The notes beneath the pieces were generated by a model that saw nothing but the letters and a program-made list of their open reading frames with translations, was not told where the DNA came from and ran no database searches. The position numbers and the translations under genes were made by a program. Positions 49,127 to 58,983 of a stretch of 64,000 bases of DNA are shown in pieces; within the stretch, counting starts at the first letter, position 1; each line of letters opens with the position of its first letter. Origin of the DNA: Pseudomonas sp. PSKL.D1 (GTDB lineage: Bacteria; Pseudomonadota; Gammaproteobacteria; Pseudomonadales; Pseudomonadaceae); contig NZ_CP118607.1 in the NCBI RefSeq assembly GCF_028898945.1, positions 4,140,001-4,204,000 on the forward strand, in the 5' to 3' direction.

Positions 49127-50029
49127 CTACTTGGTGGCCCGCTTAGCCGCTTTTTTTCTGCGTGAGCTTGCGTATCTATGGTTGGCGGCGTTCGCAATAT
49201 CCTTGGCAATCGAATCCAGGCTGGGATAGATAAAGCTTTCGTTAATACCCATCCTCGCCAGGCTTGCCAAAATATCTCTCGTAGCCGTGTAGGGTATGAA
49301 AATTTTGGTGATCAGGTCTTGTAAGGCGGTGTAATAGTCGAGCGGCGGGATTTGTGCGCCATGCAGGGTAAATGCACCGCTTTGCGCACGGATACGAGTT
49401 GTCATGTGTGGGGCAGAGATGCAGACAGGAAGCGTAGTGGTGTCCTTCGACATCGGGTCGATGTACTTATCCCAAGCATCTGCATTCGAGGCGATATCTA
49501 TCGTTCGAGAAGTTAGAACTGTCTTTTTATTGATCTTCGATGGCTCGATGGAAAAGACTGCGAAGCCTTCTTCACTCAGGTGATCCTCTTCAAAACGCTC
49601 ACATTCTGCGATCCCATCACCTTTGCGTACCAGAGCCCCTTGAGCCGCGAAGTACAGGGCAACCAGAGCATTGGTTGACCAGTCCAGCAATCGGGTCGGT
49701 AGGCCATGATGTTGGGCGATAAACATCCATTCGAACTCGTTCGAGGGCTGTTGCTCAAGGAACGGTCTGGCGAGCTGCTTGAATTCTTGCAGCATCCTTT
49801 CTGAGTCAGGGCCTGAGAAAGTCCCGCCGCTGCTGATCGTCACTACCGAGTCATCAATCTCTCGCCCGAGGTAATCGTGAGACTGGTGGATGTTCCGCAG
49901 CGCACCAGGTATGAGCTGATGACTAGCATTAGATTGGCCGCGAAACCACAGTGAATTAGGCTCATCAGCCTCCAAGCCGTCAATGATCGCTACGAATTCT
50001 ACGAGCGTCCGAGCTGTGTAAGTCTTCAC
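49127..50029 (-). CDS. FRG-domain protein
   Basis: A 300-residue protein whose N-terminal part is the FRG domain: SLWFRGQSNASHQLIPGALR near residues 26-45 (the name-giving F-R-G), WMFIAQHHGLPTRLLDWSTN and ALVALYFAAQG near 105-135. The C-terminus is highly basic (SSRRKKAAKRATK). FRG proteins are common in phage-defence islands but their activity is undefined. It lies downstream of the RNxxxH membrane protein in the same direction (220-bp gap). Confidence 0.85.
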   Translation of the reverse strand: MKTYTARTLVEFVAIIDGLEADEPNSLWFRGQSNASHQLIPGALRNIHQSHDYLGREIDDSVVTISSGGTFSGPDSERMLQEFKQLARPFLEQQPSNEFEWMFIAQHHGLPTRLLDWSTNALVALYFAAQGALVRKGDGIAECERFEEDHLSEEGFAVFSIEPSKINKKTVLTSRTIDIASNADAWDKYIDPMSKDTTTLPVCISAPHMTTRIRAQSGAFTLHGAQIPPLDYYTALQDLITKIFIPYTATRDILASLARMGINESFIYPSLDSIAKDIANAANHRYASSRRKKAAKRATK

Positions 50030-50249
50030 GTTAGCCTCTAGCTAAAGGGAGTGGGGGAACACCAGTTTTTGTACAAAGCACGCATGACTGCGTCGCAATC
50101 GGTCGATGAGGTGCGCCAAACGCTGAAAATCTGATCCTATCGCTCACACCTCACACCAGCCTTGGCCTGCACCGGGCACGGCTACGGATCTGGGGACATT
50201 CTCCGGTTATGGTAAGTCATCTTGAACGGATAGGCCGGCGCTCGATGCT

Positions 50250-50810
50250 TTACTGCTGAAATTTCTCCAGATGGCTTTGCAGGCCTGTGGCCAGTTCGAT
50301 GTAGGAATGCACCGAGTCCAGGGTTGGCTCCGCGCCTACCGCATGAGCGGCATCGTTCCGAAGACGTCGTAGTTCGTGGTAGAGCGTAACCTGTGTCTCG
50401 CTCAATGCACCGATACCCGACAACGCCTGCGCCAGGCGAGCTGCAGTTATATAGGTCTTGCCTGGATCTGCTGAGCTTCGAGCCAGCGCTGCTCGACCCG
50501 CCGCCTCGACGCGTACCCAGGATTCCTGAATAGCTGAGCGCGGATGAACTGCTGCGAGCTCGAACAGGAATTCTTTAGAGGCCCTGACCTCGGGGCTCAA
50601 AGGCGGGACGGGCTTTGCAGGCTCGTCGACCATCTCTTTGAGCTGATTCACGTCTCGTTCGAACTCAGCCTCAACAGGGCCTGCTTTGAGCTTTTTTAGG
50701 AAAGGCGCCAACGCCTTCAATTCTGGCCTCAGTAACACCAGAACAGTCACAACGACCACCGGCCACGCTAATGCCTTGATCAGTTCGGAAATAAAGGTAA
50801 GAACGTCCAT
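50250..50810 (-). CDS. membrane-anchored RNxxxH (HEPN/DUF4145-like) protein
   Basis: A 186-residue protein starting MDVLTFISELIKALAWPVVV with one N-terminal helix (PVVVVTVLVLLRPEL), a short linker and a helical C-terminal domain with RRLRNDAAHAVG, i.e. R-N-x-x-x-H as in HEPN RNases. The motif also occurs in DUF4145 proteins, which are not proven RNases. Start 50810 is chosen because the helix follows directly; upstream codons look non-coding. Confidence 0.65.
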   Translation of the reverse strand: MDVLTFISELIKALAWPVVVVTVLVLLRPELKALAPFLKKLKAGPVEAEFERDVNQLKEMVDEPAKPVPPLSPEVRASKEFLFELAAVHPRSAIQESWVRVEAAGRAALARSSADPGKTYITAARLAQALSGIGALSETQVTLYHELRRLRNDAAHAVGAEPTLDSVHSYIELATGLQSHLEKFQQ

Positions 50811-51192
50811 TGCCCATCCCTGGTGAGTCTCGTACACAAAGCAAATCAGGCAGAGAAAGGGCCACCGCCCCACCAAAACCTGACCAAGCATAGACCGCGA
50901 TCCTGAAGCAGCCAGCGCTTTCGCTCAAGGTGAAGCTGATCCGCCTGGATGCTCTGCACCTTCAGGTTCGGGATGTGCCAGGGCTAAGGGTGTATAAGCG
51001 GTCATTGAGCACACCCTCATTGCGCAGGAAGAGGATTGCTCAATATTGGCGAGGCCTCTAGCACGGGCCTCTGGCGCGAATTATTGCTGAGCCATAATTC
51101 CCAATAATTCCCTGGAGAGCGCTTGCCAGCGGCTGTATTCGCTCCGGCAGTACGGCCATGAAGGTGTGCCGGCTGCTGTTCAAGCGCGGTCG

Positions 51193-52161
51193 TCATTTCG
51201 CCTGCACTGTCCACAACTGATCAATTCGAGTGGTGTAGCTCTGACTCATCATCTCCCGGCGCATGGCCCATTCGGGATTTGAGGGCACGCTGGCAAGGCG
51301 CAGCGTTCCCCTGCCCCACCTTTCATTGACCTCATCCAGGACATTCATCAGCGTATCGGCTATCACGGGCTGCGACCGCGCGAACAGATCACCCGTGAAC
51401 TCACCTGGCTGGCGTAAATCCATGAGCAGCACTTCCGCCTTGCTGTATTTGTAGCCGGGTTGGAAGAGCCGATTGACTGCCTCGGTGGACGCTTTCGTCA
51501 ACAGCCGCACATCATTCGTGGGGTAAGGCAGCTCAACCAAAGCGCCGTTTGCGTAATGGGCTTCATTGGGGTTGAACATGCCAGTACGAATACTCACTCT
51601 GATTTTTTTGCACCGGGAGTTCTGAGCGCGAAGCTTCTCAGCGGCCCTATGGGTGTAGGTCGCCACGGCCTCCCTGATCGGTTCGATATCCGTCAGGCGC
51701 TTACCGAACATTCGGCTGCAGCAGATTTCTTGTCTCGGCGGATCCGCTTCCTCTAGCTCAAGGCAGGGCGTGCCGGCCAGTTCGCGCGCGGTCTTCTCGA
51801 TCACGACGCTGAACTTCTGCCGGAGCGTCCAGGCATCGGCCCTGGCCAAGTCCATTGCACTCTTGATGCCCATAGCTTCGAGGTGCGCCTTCATCCTTTT
51901 GCCCACGCCCCAGACTTCACCCACGTCGGTGTTGCGAAGCGTCCAGTCGCGGTTACGTTGATCGCAAAGATCCACCACGCCCCCTGTCCTGTCGATCAGT
52001 CGCTTTGCCGTGTGGTTGGCGAGCTTGGCCAGCGTCTTGGTGTGCGCGATGCCGACACCCACCGGAATCCCCGTGCACTGAAGAATGGTCGCCCGAATCT
52101 TTCGCCCAAACGCTATGAGGTCTCCGGGGATCCCCGTGAGATCAGCGAAGGCTTCATCCAC
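51193..52161 (-). pseudogene. rulB: rulB (umuC-like DNA polymerase V), 5' part lost
   Basis: 322 codons of a Y-family polymerase of RulB/UmuC type: VDEAFADLTGIPGDLIAFGR carries the DE of the palm active site; VGIAHTKTLAKLANHTAKRL the fingers; VWGVGKRMKAHLEAMGI the thumb; full little-finger domain and C-terminus. The first about 100 residues are missing, including the first catalytic aspartate. A TAA stop lies immediately before the GTG, exactly at the break, so no functional polymerase can be made. rulB is a known insertion site for integrative elements in Pseudomonas. Confidence 0.85.
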
Positions 52162-52178
52162 TTAAAGGAAAGATTGCT

Positions 52179-52245
52179 ATCCATGGACATGCTTCCACAC
52201 CGCGTCGCTATTGGTTCGAGCCTGAGCAATCGGATGTCCATGGAT
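52179..52245. repeat. 12-bp inverted repeats beside the rulB break
   Basis: ATCCATGGACAT at 52179-52190 and ATGTCCATGGAT at 52234-52245, a perfect inverted pair 43 bp apart, starting 18 bp from the rulB junction. They may be the ends or recombinase sites of the element that cut rulB. The rest of 52246-52429 shows nothing else. Confidence 0.5.
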
Positions 52246-52429
52246 TAACCTCAATCCCCCTCACGTTATTGCTAAATGTCCATAGGTACCAATCCCTGTA
52301 AACCGGTAGCGAAATACGAAATCGCCGAGGATAGCTAACGTAAGCAATCTGCCATTGCCTCCCTAGCTGAGGGGATATCCGTTGAGATCGATATCAAGAT
52401 ATCTTCACCCCTGGTCCAAGCCCTGCCCC

Positions 52430-54157
52430 CTAATCAGCGACATGCTTCAATACGGGGGCTCGCGGCATCCCAGGGCCATGATCTGAATAGAGATGCTCTA
52501 CAATCAAAAAAAGACAGCATGTCAATTTAGGCCAACAGTCAGCACTAACCTCTATAGACGGACCTTCATCGGACTCCCCCTGATGCACATTAGCATTACG
52601 AATCGAATAAATAAGATTCGCAAATCTTTTCATGACGGCGACATCTTCTTTATTCTCAAATTTGGCAGAGAGCGATTCAATCCCAACAGGATCATAATTA
52701 GCCAGCACACGCCTTGGAATAATCTCGAAGAGCTTAGCAATTGACGCTCGCTCATTGTATTTCCACGACAGCTCATTTTGGAGCTTCAGATAAAGCTCAT
52801 ATTCACTATCCCCACCACCAAAGGTTCGCCTGACACCGTACATCCAACCAAAATAATACAAGCCTTCAACCACTCGATAAATTTCAATAAACGAGTGTTT
52901 CCAATGACTTGCAGAGAGCGCCAAGTAAATGTTTTCGTACGGAACAAACGGCAGCAGCAATAGACGCTGCGAAACCTCAATTATCTCTTGAGGAATGAAA
53001 GGCGAACGCGCCATTTTGAAACGCGCGGCCAAATGACAGAGAATTGCCCAAGGTGATGAGTTTGGAGATTCGCTAAATTCAAAGACACGAACATCTTCGT
53101 ATACAGATATAACATCTGAGAGAGCAACAGATAATGTACTCTTCAAATCAAGAGCATTTTCGAGCTCTCTTGGACGCGACAAGCGCTCACGGGCAATATC
53201 TAAATATTGCCCGTGAGCATGAACAAACGACATGAAGTGAGTGCACTCGAATTCGACCTCACAGACTCCTATCTCAGTGAGCGCTTCCAAAACCGAACTA
53301 ACTTCAAATTCGTGAAAATTTCTAAGCGAGAGTGCTAGAAATTCCTGACCTTCCTGCACAAATTTGAAACATACCCCACCCCCCGGACCAAAAACCACAC
53401 CGTCCTTATCAGGACGAACACTCATGAGGGCTTTACCAAGCTGATCCGCCGACTGAAGCGAAACACTAGCTTGAGTAATTTCCTTATCAGCGGCTGACGC
53501 AATCGGTTTAATAATTGAACGACATAGTTTACGCAAATCGAGCACCTGAATACTTTCATTAGAGCTCTTAAGCCGACCTATGCCAAATTCCGGATCATCG
53601 CCACCATAGCCTATGGAATGCTGCCCACCTTCCTCCCACGTCAAGAGATCCAAAAAATCCACAGAGCATATCGAGTCAGTCACCTTGTAGGAAAAAAAAG
53701 CACCATGGAAATTGATAACGTCATCAAAGTCCATTGACGACTTGCCTGCATCGCTTGTTCTTATCTGTGCTTCAACCTCCTCCTTTGTTACATAGGCTGG
53801 CAATCTAATATCCAACTCTTTAACTAGAAAGAAGAAGAATGCGTCAATATGCTCACAGATGGTAACATCGAGTTGGTGACTTACTTCTTCCACCTTGCGA
53901 TTGAGTTCATCTCCACCGTCAAATCGATAGAGGACGACGTACGCTTCGGATTGCGTACGAATAGGAACAAGAAACCCCTTATCCCCAATAATAATCGGGC
54001 GTTCAACGTCTAACCTCAAATGCTCAAGTAAACTGGCCGCATCCATGCGTTCCTTGGCCACTCCAGCAGTACTAAGCTTTGCACCAGGATCATTAAAAGC
54101 CAATGATCTCAGCTTACTGGTCGCTGCGGCTATGTAGTCATCCCACTTAATATTCAT
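52430..54157 (-). CDS. large HEPN-type protein
   Basis: A 575-residue protein starting MNIKWDDYIAAATSKLRSLA one base after the TGA of the upstream gene. The C-terminal 150 residues form a HEPN-like helical domain with SIRNANVHQGES, i.e. the R-N-x-x-x-H active site of HEPN RNases, near residue 525, and layout similar to ApeA. The N-terminal 400 residues are an unknown, partly beta-rich sensor-like region. Low GC sets the pair apart from its neighbours. Likely a translationally coupled effector that cuts RNA on infection. Confidence 0.7.
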   Translation of the reverse strand: MNIKWDDYIAAATSKLRSLAFNDPGAKLSTAGVAKERMDAASLLEHLRLDVERPIIIGDKGFLVPIRTQSEAYVVLYRFDGGDELNRKVEEVSHQLDVTICEHIDAFFFFLVKELDIRLPAYVTKEEVEAQIRTSDAGKSSMDFDDVINFHGAFFSYKVTDSICSVDFLDLLTWEEGGQHSIGYGGDDPEFGIGRLKSSNESIQVLDLRKLCRSIIKPIASAADKEITQASVSLQSADQLGKALMSVRPDKDGVVFGPGGGVCFKFVQEGQEFLALSLRNFHEFEVSSVLEALTEIGVCEVEFECTHFMSFVHAHGQYLDIARERLSRPRELENALDLKSTLSVALSDVISVYEDVRVFEFSESPNSSPWAILCHLAARFKMARSPFIPQEIIEVSQRLLLLPFVPYENIYLALSASHWKHSFIEIYRVVEGLYYFGWMYGVRRTFGGGDSEYELYLKLQNELSWKYNERASIAKLFEIIPRRVLANYDPVGIESLSAKFENKEDVAVMKRFANLIYSIRNANVHQGESDEGPSIEVSADCWPKLTCCLFLIVEHLYSDHGPGMPRAPVLKHVAD

Positions 54158-54158
54158 A

Positions 54159-55361
54159 TCAATATGCTTGCCAGCACGCTTTGAAATTTTGAAGAAGGTC
54201 ACCATCCTCGAAAAGAGCACCAAAAGCCTTTTCAAAATATTCACGTTCAAATCGCCCCACTTGAGATGCGGCTACACGATGAGCGGTGATCCGTTCCTCT
54301 AAGTCTTCGAGACAAAGCACTACCTCTTTATCTTCAGGGGATTCTGCTGCCTGTATGGCTTCTATGAGACGCGCAATATTTCTTTGAACCACGTTGAATT
54401 TTTCAGGGACAGCTTGCCAGTCCGTTTCCATGCCAGGCTTTCCGAAAAGGTATATTGAAAGTGCTGATACAAACCCAGCCTTTGCCGGAAACGCTCGAAA
54501 CACTTCTCTACCACTGGAAAAACGACTTAGAGTTTCACTCAACGACGATTCTGCTTCAAAACTAGAGAAAGCAGTATTCAGCTTGCTGAGTAACAAAATA
54601 GCCTCGGTGAAATAGCGCATCACATCGACATGAGATGACGACTCGATCATATCCAGCCTGACGAAATCCTGGGCTATTTTATCCTTTAAATTAAGCTCTC
54701 TCTTTCTCGACGAAAAGATAAGCAAAAGCTCAACAACATCTTCCGACTCGTACTCACTAGCCGAAAGATTTGACCGACGCCCTGAATCCTTCGACAAGAA
54801 TCTTATCGTACCCTCAACTGACGCCTCTACTTTTTCAAGTAGCGGCCTATAAATGGCCTCAAGTTGACGCGCTATATCCCACGGAACTTGCCCAGTATTC
54901 AGCACCAACATTCTATAGATCAAGTTATTGGCACTATCCGATATCCAGAACTCGACGCGCAAATCGCTCACACCATCGTAACCAGATTCTTTGGCGGCTT
55001 CTAAAATAGCAGTTGTACGCTGCATACCGTCAATGATCGATAATCTTGATGACTCTATACCACGAACCAAAGAAAGCATATCATCCCGACTAACAAGACT
55101 CTCTGTTTGCGCAGTATAACTATCTGAATCAACTAAAACTCCTACGACAACAGGTGGCAAGGAAGCCCCCCTGGATATATCTGTAACCATCCGCTCTCGG
55201 ATTATTTTTGCAGTTTTCGTCTTAAGAGCGGCACGCTGCCCAGGTAGCCCGCCCTGCTCATTCCTGTAAATCTCCTCAACAAGCTCAATGTATTGCTTAG
55301 CAGGCATCTCAATTATTACAGAGGTACATCCATTTTCAGACTGAGCAATCTTATGAAACAT
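54159..55361 (-). CDS. DGQQR/ParB-like protein partnered with the HEPN gene
   Basis: A 400-residue protein. KTKTAKIIRERMVTDISRGA, LPPVVVGVLVDSD and SRLSIIDGMQRTTAILEAAK near residues 45-125 form the fold shared by DGQHR proteins (DndB), DUF262 and ParB; the signature reads DGMQRT. The following YRMLVLNTGQVPWDIARQLE is also typical. C-terminal 200 residues are helical. It is the first gene of a two-gene unit with the HEPN protein. Role could be DNA or nucleotide sensing. Very AT-rich codon use compared with the core genome. Confidence 0.7.
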   Translation of the reverse strand: MFHKIAQSENGCTSVIIEMPAKQYIELVEEIYRNEQGGLPGQRAALKTKTAKIIRERMVTDISRGASLPPVVVGVLVDSDSYTAQTESLVSRDDMLSLVRGIESSRLSIIDGMQRTTAILEAAKESGYDGVSDLRVEFWISDSANNLIYRMLVLNTGQVPWDIARQLEAIYRPLLEKVEASVEGTIRFLSKDSGRRSNLSASEYESEDVVELLLIFSSRKRELNLKDKIAQDFVRLDMIESSSHVDVMRYFTEAILLLSKLNTAFSSFEAESSLSETLSRFSSGREVFRAFPAKAGFVSALSIYLFGKPGMETDWQAVPEKFNVVQRNIARLIEAIQAAESPEDKEVVLCLEDLEERITAHRVAASQVGRFEREYFEKAFGALFEDGDLLQNFKACWQAY

Positions 55362-55784
55362 ATAATTTACCTATAACTGATCAGAACAAAACTGCATAAA
55401 TTCTACTAGAGGCTTAAAAACGCATGACCACGCCACCGACCCTCATTGTAAAAACGCGTAACCAAAAACGCAATACAAGCCCCCAAAGAAAATCCCAATG
55501 AAACAAATTGGAGCCAAACCTTTGACGCCAATCCCTAGTAATTCCATGAGACAATTAACGTCTACTTTGCGCCTAGTCATGGAGCTAGAGTTTAAAATTG
55601 TTACGCTAGCAACCCAAGAGACTGGAAGTCAAGAATACCAACGCTTACTGTACATCTGGTTCTTTTGATATGCCGCATTATGAGAACGGCTTGATAAGTG
55701 ACTGCAACCAAACACATTTGAGATTGCATCACCGATGCGAACCTTCAGTAAAGCGCCGCCTATGAACGTTGGCGCATGTAAACC

Positions 55785-55865
55785 CTGAATCGCCCCTGGT
55801 TTCGTAGACACCTCCAAGCCTCATTATGAGGCTTGGAGGTGTCTACGAAACCAGGGGCGATTCAG
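55785..55865. repeat. perfect 81-bp palindrome, IS-end-like
   Basis: Two 40-bp arms that are exact reverse complements around a single T. The outer ends read TGAATCGCCCCTGG...CCAGGGGCGATTCA, similar to terminal inverted repeats of IS3-group elements (TG...CA, CGCCCC). It could be a miniature element or two IS ends fused head to head. No target duplication is visible on its flanks. Confidence 0.85.
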
Positions 55866-56364
55866 AGCCACTTCGCAGTGCTCGTGTAACTGCCTGATAC
55901 TGCCATATAGCTGTACTCGCGATAACGGAATTTGGCAGAAATTATCGTATCTATGGAGCTACAAAAATACGGGGCATTGTTCACTTGGAGTGATCAGCCT
56001 ATTCCACAATCAGCAACAGTGGATTTATTAGTCTAGACAACAGACAACTTTATCTGAGCATTCGATACTGATGATCATTATTTTGGATAATTAACTTCCA
56101 ATAACGCGGGTACAGTTTTACACCTCTTTATGGTGTCGCGGCGTATAAAGAGGGCTAGCAGCGAAGGAAATGCTGCACAGCTGCGTAACTTGATAGGAAC
56201 TGCCTGTGATAATTCAGAGCATCAAAACCCTTTGCATTGGACGGTGCTCCACCGTTTTCGGAGATCGAGTGTGTCGAGGGTGCCACCGCTTCCACGAAGA
56301 AATTGTCGATTGAAACGGCTACGACGACGCCCGGCAGGCACGAACGTGGGAACGCCTGGAAGCG

Positions 56365-56631
56365 ATGGTGATTGCTGCCATGACCTTGAGAATTGACCTC
56401 TTCGACACAGTGGCCCTCCGCAGCCAGCTTCAACAGCGCAAGATCCGATTCATCGCCCATCACTCCCCCTACTGCTGGGCGTATTGCCTACTGCGCGTTG
56501 GCGCGCCCTCCATTCGACGCGTCGAAGCCTACGGCTTCAGCCTCAAACCCGCTTATGAGCAGCGAACGATTGTCGAGATACGCGACGAGATCGATGGTGA
56601 ACTGCATGAGCGGGCTGAAGCTCAGCTATGA
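56365..56631 (+). CDS. doubtful 88-residue ORF
   Basis: MVIAAMTLRIDLFDTVALRS onward; acidic C-terminus. No clear ribosome binding site, no family recognised, and the frame is open upstream of ATG, so it may be the 3' end of a decayed gene. Confidence 0.25.
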   Translation: MVIAAMTLRIDLFDTVALRSQLQQRKIRFIAHHSPYCWAYCLLRVGAPSIRRVEAYGFSLKPAYEQRTIVEIRDEIDGELHERAEAQL

Positions 56632-56859
56632 AACCTTGACGACGTACGCCAAGGGGTGGATGGTTCGGCGAGGGGCTACTAGAGGGCATGGTGCCGTTGG
56701 CACTGTAAATTGAGCAGGTCGTAGGGGCCAATCCTACTGGGCATAGGTAAGTGACTTCCGTCCTAGCTGAAGCAGGGAACGACGCAGTTCCCCGCCTTGA
56801 CACACTCTGCCATAACTTCCGGCGATGCAGCTTGTGGCGACCAGTCAGTAGCCGAGTGA

Positions 56860-57834
56860 TTACTCTGTACTGCCAATTTCAGTGAGGTTGAACCGATCAG
56901 GGGTGAACATTTTGAGATGACGTTCGAACGCGTGCTCCATAGCATCTTTGACAGGTGCGATGTAGGCTTGCCACCGATCAGGGTTGTATTTCCGTATGAT
57001 GGATAGAACCGAATACTCCAGCTGATGCAAGGGATATCTATCAAAATGATTCCCTCCAGACAGCTTTCCTCTCAGCACGTCGTAAAACTTATGACAATCA
57101 ATTTTATCGTCGTCATTTTTTAAGGTATGGAACAAGATGTTTCTTGAGGCATCGGTGATCCGCTTAACCTCAGTCATGTCTCTTTTGAGATTCAGCAACT
57201 CAACATTAATGCTAGGCGCATGCTTTTCCTCTGCTCGCTCCAACGCAGCCTCAAGCATTGAAACCCTGTCTTGGTGATGAGCATCCACAACCTCTGGCGT
57301 AACTTCGTTCAGCCATAATTGATGATGATACTCAGGCAGACCACCAATCGACGGCAGCTTATTACCCAAATGAAATCCGTATAAATTCTCTTTAGCTAAG
57401 TCTAGCGCTTTCACCATGTCGCCCGGGACATTATTTCCGCTATGAACATTTTTCAGACCAGCTTCTAGGTGCCTCTTGTTGATATCGCCGTCAGTGACAC
57501 AAACGACTTCTAGGTAACGTTTATCGCCGGTCGCTCCGAGTTGCTCCCGATAGAAATAGATACCATACAGCAACGTCGGCATATTATCCCAAGCGCCCGC
57601 TGTGATAATTTTGTATGACCCTTTGGTTTCATTCGTCACCATCCCGAGGACTTCTTTCGCTAGGTCATCTTCACAAACCACAATGACGGAGGGTATTACA
57701 TTCCCCCTGGCGGAGCCGTGCCGCTCTATCTTTATGGTCTTGGAGTTCTCACCGACCGACGTTGTGTATGAGGCCGTGCCTATAATCCCAATGCCAACAT
57801 TCAGTTTGATTGGCGGTCTTTTTTCTTCGTCCAT
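56860..57834 (-). CDS. lone TOPRIM-domain protein, OLD-like
   Basis: A 324-residue protein. SVIVVCEDDLAKEVL near residues 48-62 and LEVVCVTDGDINKRHLEAGL near 107-126 match the TOPRIM pattern: glutamate after a beta strand, then DxD. This is the nuclease domain of OLD family proteins. The usual N-terminal ABC ATPase is absent, also upstream. The C-terminal half is helical. It may work with an ATPase in trans or be a stand-alone nuclease; a truncated OLD gene is the alternative, though the start MDEEKRPPIKLNVGIGIIGT looks genuine. Confidence 0.6.
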   Translation of the reverse strand: MDEEKRPPIKLNVGIGIIGTASYTTSVGENSKTIKIERHGSARGNVIPSVIVVCEDDLAKEVLGMVTNETKGSYKIITAGAWDNMPTLLYGIYFYREQLGATGDKRYLEVVCVTDGDINKRHLEAGLKNVHSGNNVPGDMVKALDLAKENLYGFHLGNKLPSIGGLPEYHHQLWLNEVTPEVVDAHHQDRVSMLEAALERAEEKHAPSINVELLNLKRDMTEVKRITDASRNILFHTLKNDDDKIDCHKFYDVLRGKLSGGNHFDRYPLHQLEYSVLSIIRKYNPDRWQAYIAPVKDAMEHAFERHLKMFTPDRFNLTEIGSTE

Positions 57835-58251
57835 GATTTATCCTTGATAGAAGCTTTTAAACTATATTTTTAGAGGGCATGCTTGTGCCTAAACGCTTGA
57901 AACTTACGAATGAGCGAGGCGAAACATGATTTTGTGTCACATTTACAGGCAGCCATTACACTATTCATAGCAGCCTTTCTACGCGAGCAGGATCGGCAAT
58001 GTCAACGCTCACCCGCTTATCCAATATTGAGCACGGGAGGTCGCTCAGGCAATGATTCGACATGTGTGGCTTAGCATCGCCAGAAGGCGCTGACTTAAAA
58101 AGGATGACGCCCATGCCCGGTGGCCAGGACAGATAGAACCTTTATCGTGAGCACCTAAAAGCATGTTTCTCACAAGGCTAGCGCCCCTCAAACGAATCTG
58201 TGCAACTCAGAAGTCGAGAAGGTGAGAGAGGCGCAGAGCCAGCTACAGCGT
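57835..58251. other. 417-bp gap
   Basis: Nothing supported. Intergenic between the TOPRIM gene and the 3' end of wrbA; no hairpin with T run found by eye. Confidence 0.5.
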
Positions 58252-58851
58252 TTAGCGCGTCAGTTTGGCCACAAATTTGGCGACGTACTCACCCTGATGG
58301 CGAGCGATGTCGAGCTCGCGGACATCCGGCTGACGGGAGCCATCACCTCCGGCGATAGTGGATGCACCGTAAGGCGTCCCGCCACCGACCTTAGAGATAT
58401 CGAACAGCGCGCTCGTGCTGTAGCCGATCGGGACAATGACCATGCCGTGATGGGCCAGGGTCGTCCAAGTCGATGCGATGGTCATCTCCTGGCCGCCACC
58501 GGTACCGGTGGAAGTGAACACGCTGGCCACCTTACCGACCAACGCGCCCTTGGCCCAAAGACCACCCGTCTGATCCAAGAAATTGCGCATCTGGCCCGAC
58601 ATGTTGCCGAAGCGGGTCGGGGTGCCGAAGATGATCGCATCGTACTCGGCGAGATCTGCTGGACTCGCTACCGGAGCCTGCTGATCGACCTTTCCATGGG
58701 CTGCCTTGAAAGCCTCAGGATCCATGGTTTCCGGTACACGCTTGATGGTGACCTCAACGCCTGGGACTTGCCGAGCACCCTTGGCGACTTCTTCCGCCAT
58801 GGTTTCGATGTGGCCATACATCGAATGGTACAGCACCAGTACTTTTGCCAT
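58252..58851 (-). CDS. wrbA: NAD(P)H:quinone oxidoreductase
   Basis: A 199-residue flavodoxin-like enzyme that reduces quinones by two electrons and so avoids semiquinone stress. [20 protein letters not shown] is the FMN phosphate loop, [20 protein letters not shown] and [12 protein letters not shown] are the WrbA signatures. Start 58851 has GAGGAGGAAG just upstream; an open extension to 58923 precedes that site and is not translated. It lies downstream of the pirin gene, and both respond to oxidative stress in related bacteria. Confidence 0.95.
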   Translation of the reverse strand: MAKVLVLYHSMYGHIETMAEEVAKGARQVPGVEVTIKRVPETMDPEAFKAAHGKVDQQAPVASPADLAEYDAIIFGTPTRFGNMSGQMRNFLDQTGGLWAKGALVGKVASVFTSTGTGGGQEMTIASTWTTLAHHGMVIVPIGYSTSALFDISKVGGGTPYGASTIAGGDGSRQPDVRELDIARHQGEYVAKFVAKLTR

Positions 58852-58983
58852 TTTGACTTCCTCCTCTAGAGATTTGTTTGCATCACCGGACAAGAAGGTG
58901 GCGATGCTCTTGAGCCAACTCATGTTGGAACCTCTTCATTTCAAACGACTTTGCAGGCTCACTTCAGGCAAGCCATGGGGACA

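Larger units (their letters stand above)
55362..56859. other. 1.5-kb gap with palindrome and no clear gene
   Basis: AT-rich on the left, GC-richer from 56,150. It holds the 81-bp palindrome and one doubtful ORF (56365-56631, 88 codons, MTLRIDLFDTVALRSQLQQR). Frames on both strands near 56,150-56,650 look like fragments of older genes, but none could be assigned. Confidence 0.5.

Noticed and set aside
56155..56463. Minus-strand ORF of 102 codons as a transposase fragment
   Set aside because: No DDE or helix-turn-helix motif and no IS ends around it; it could not be linked to any IS family.
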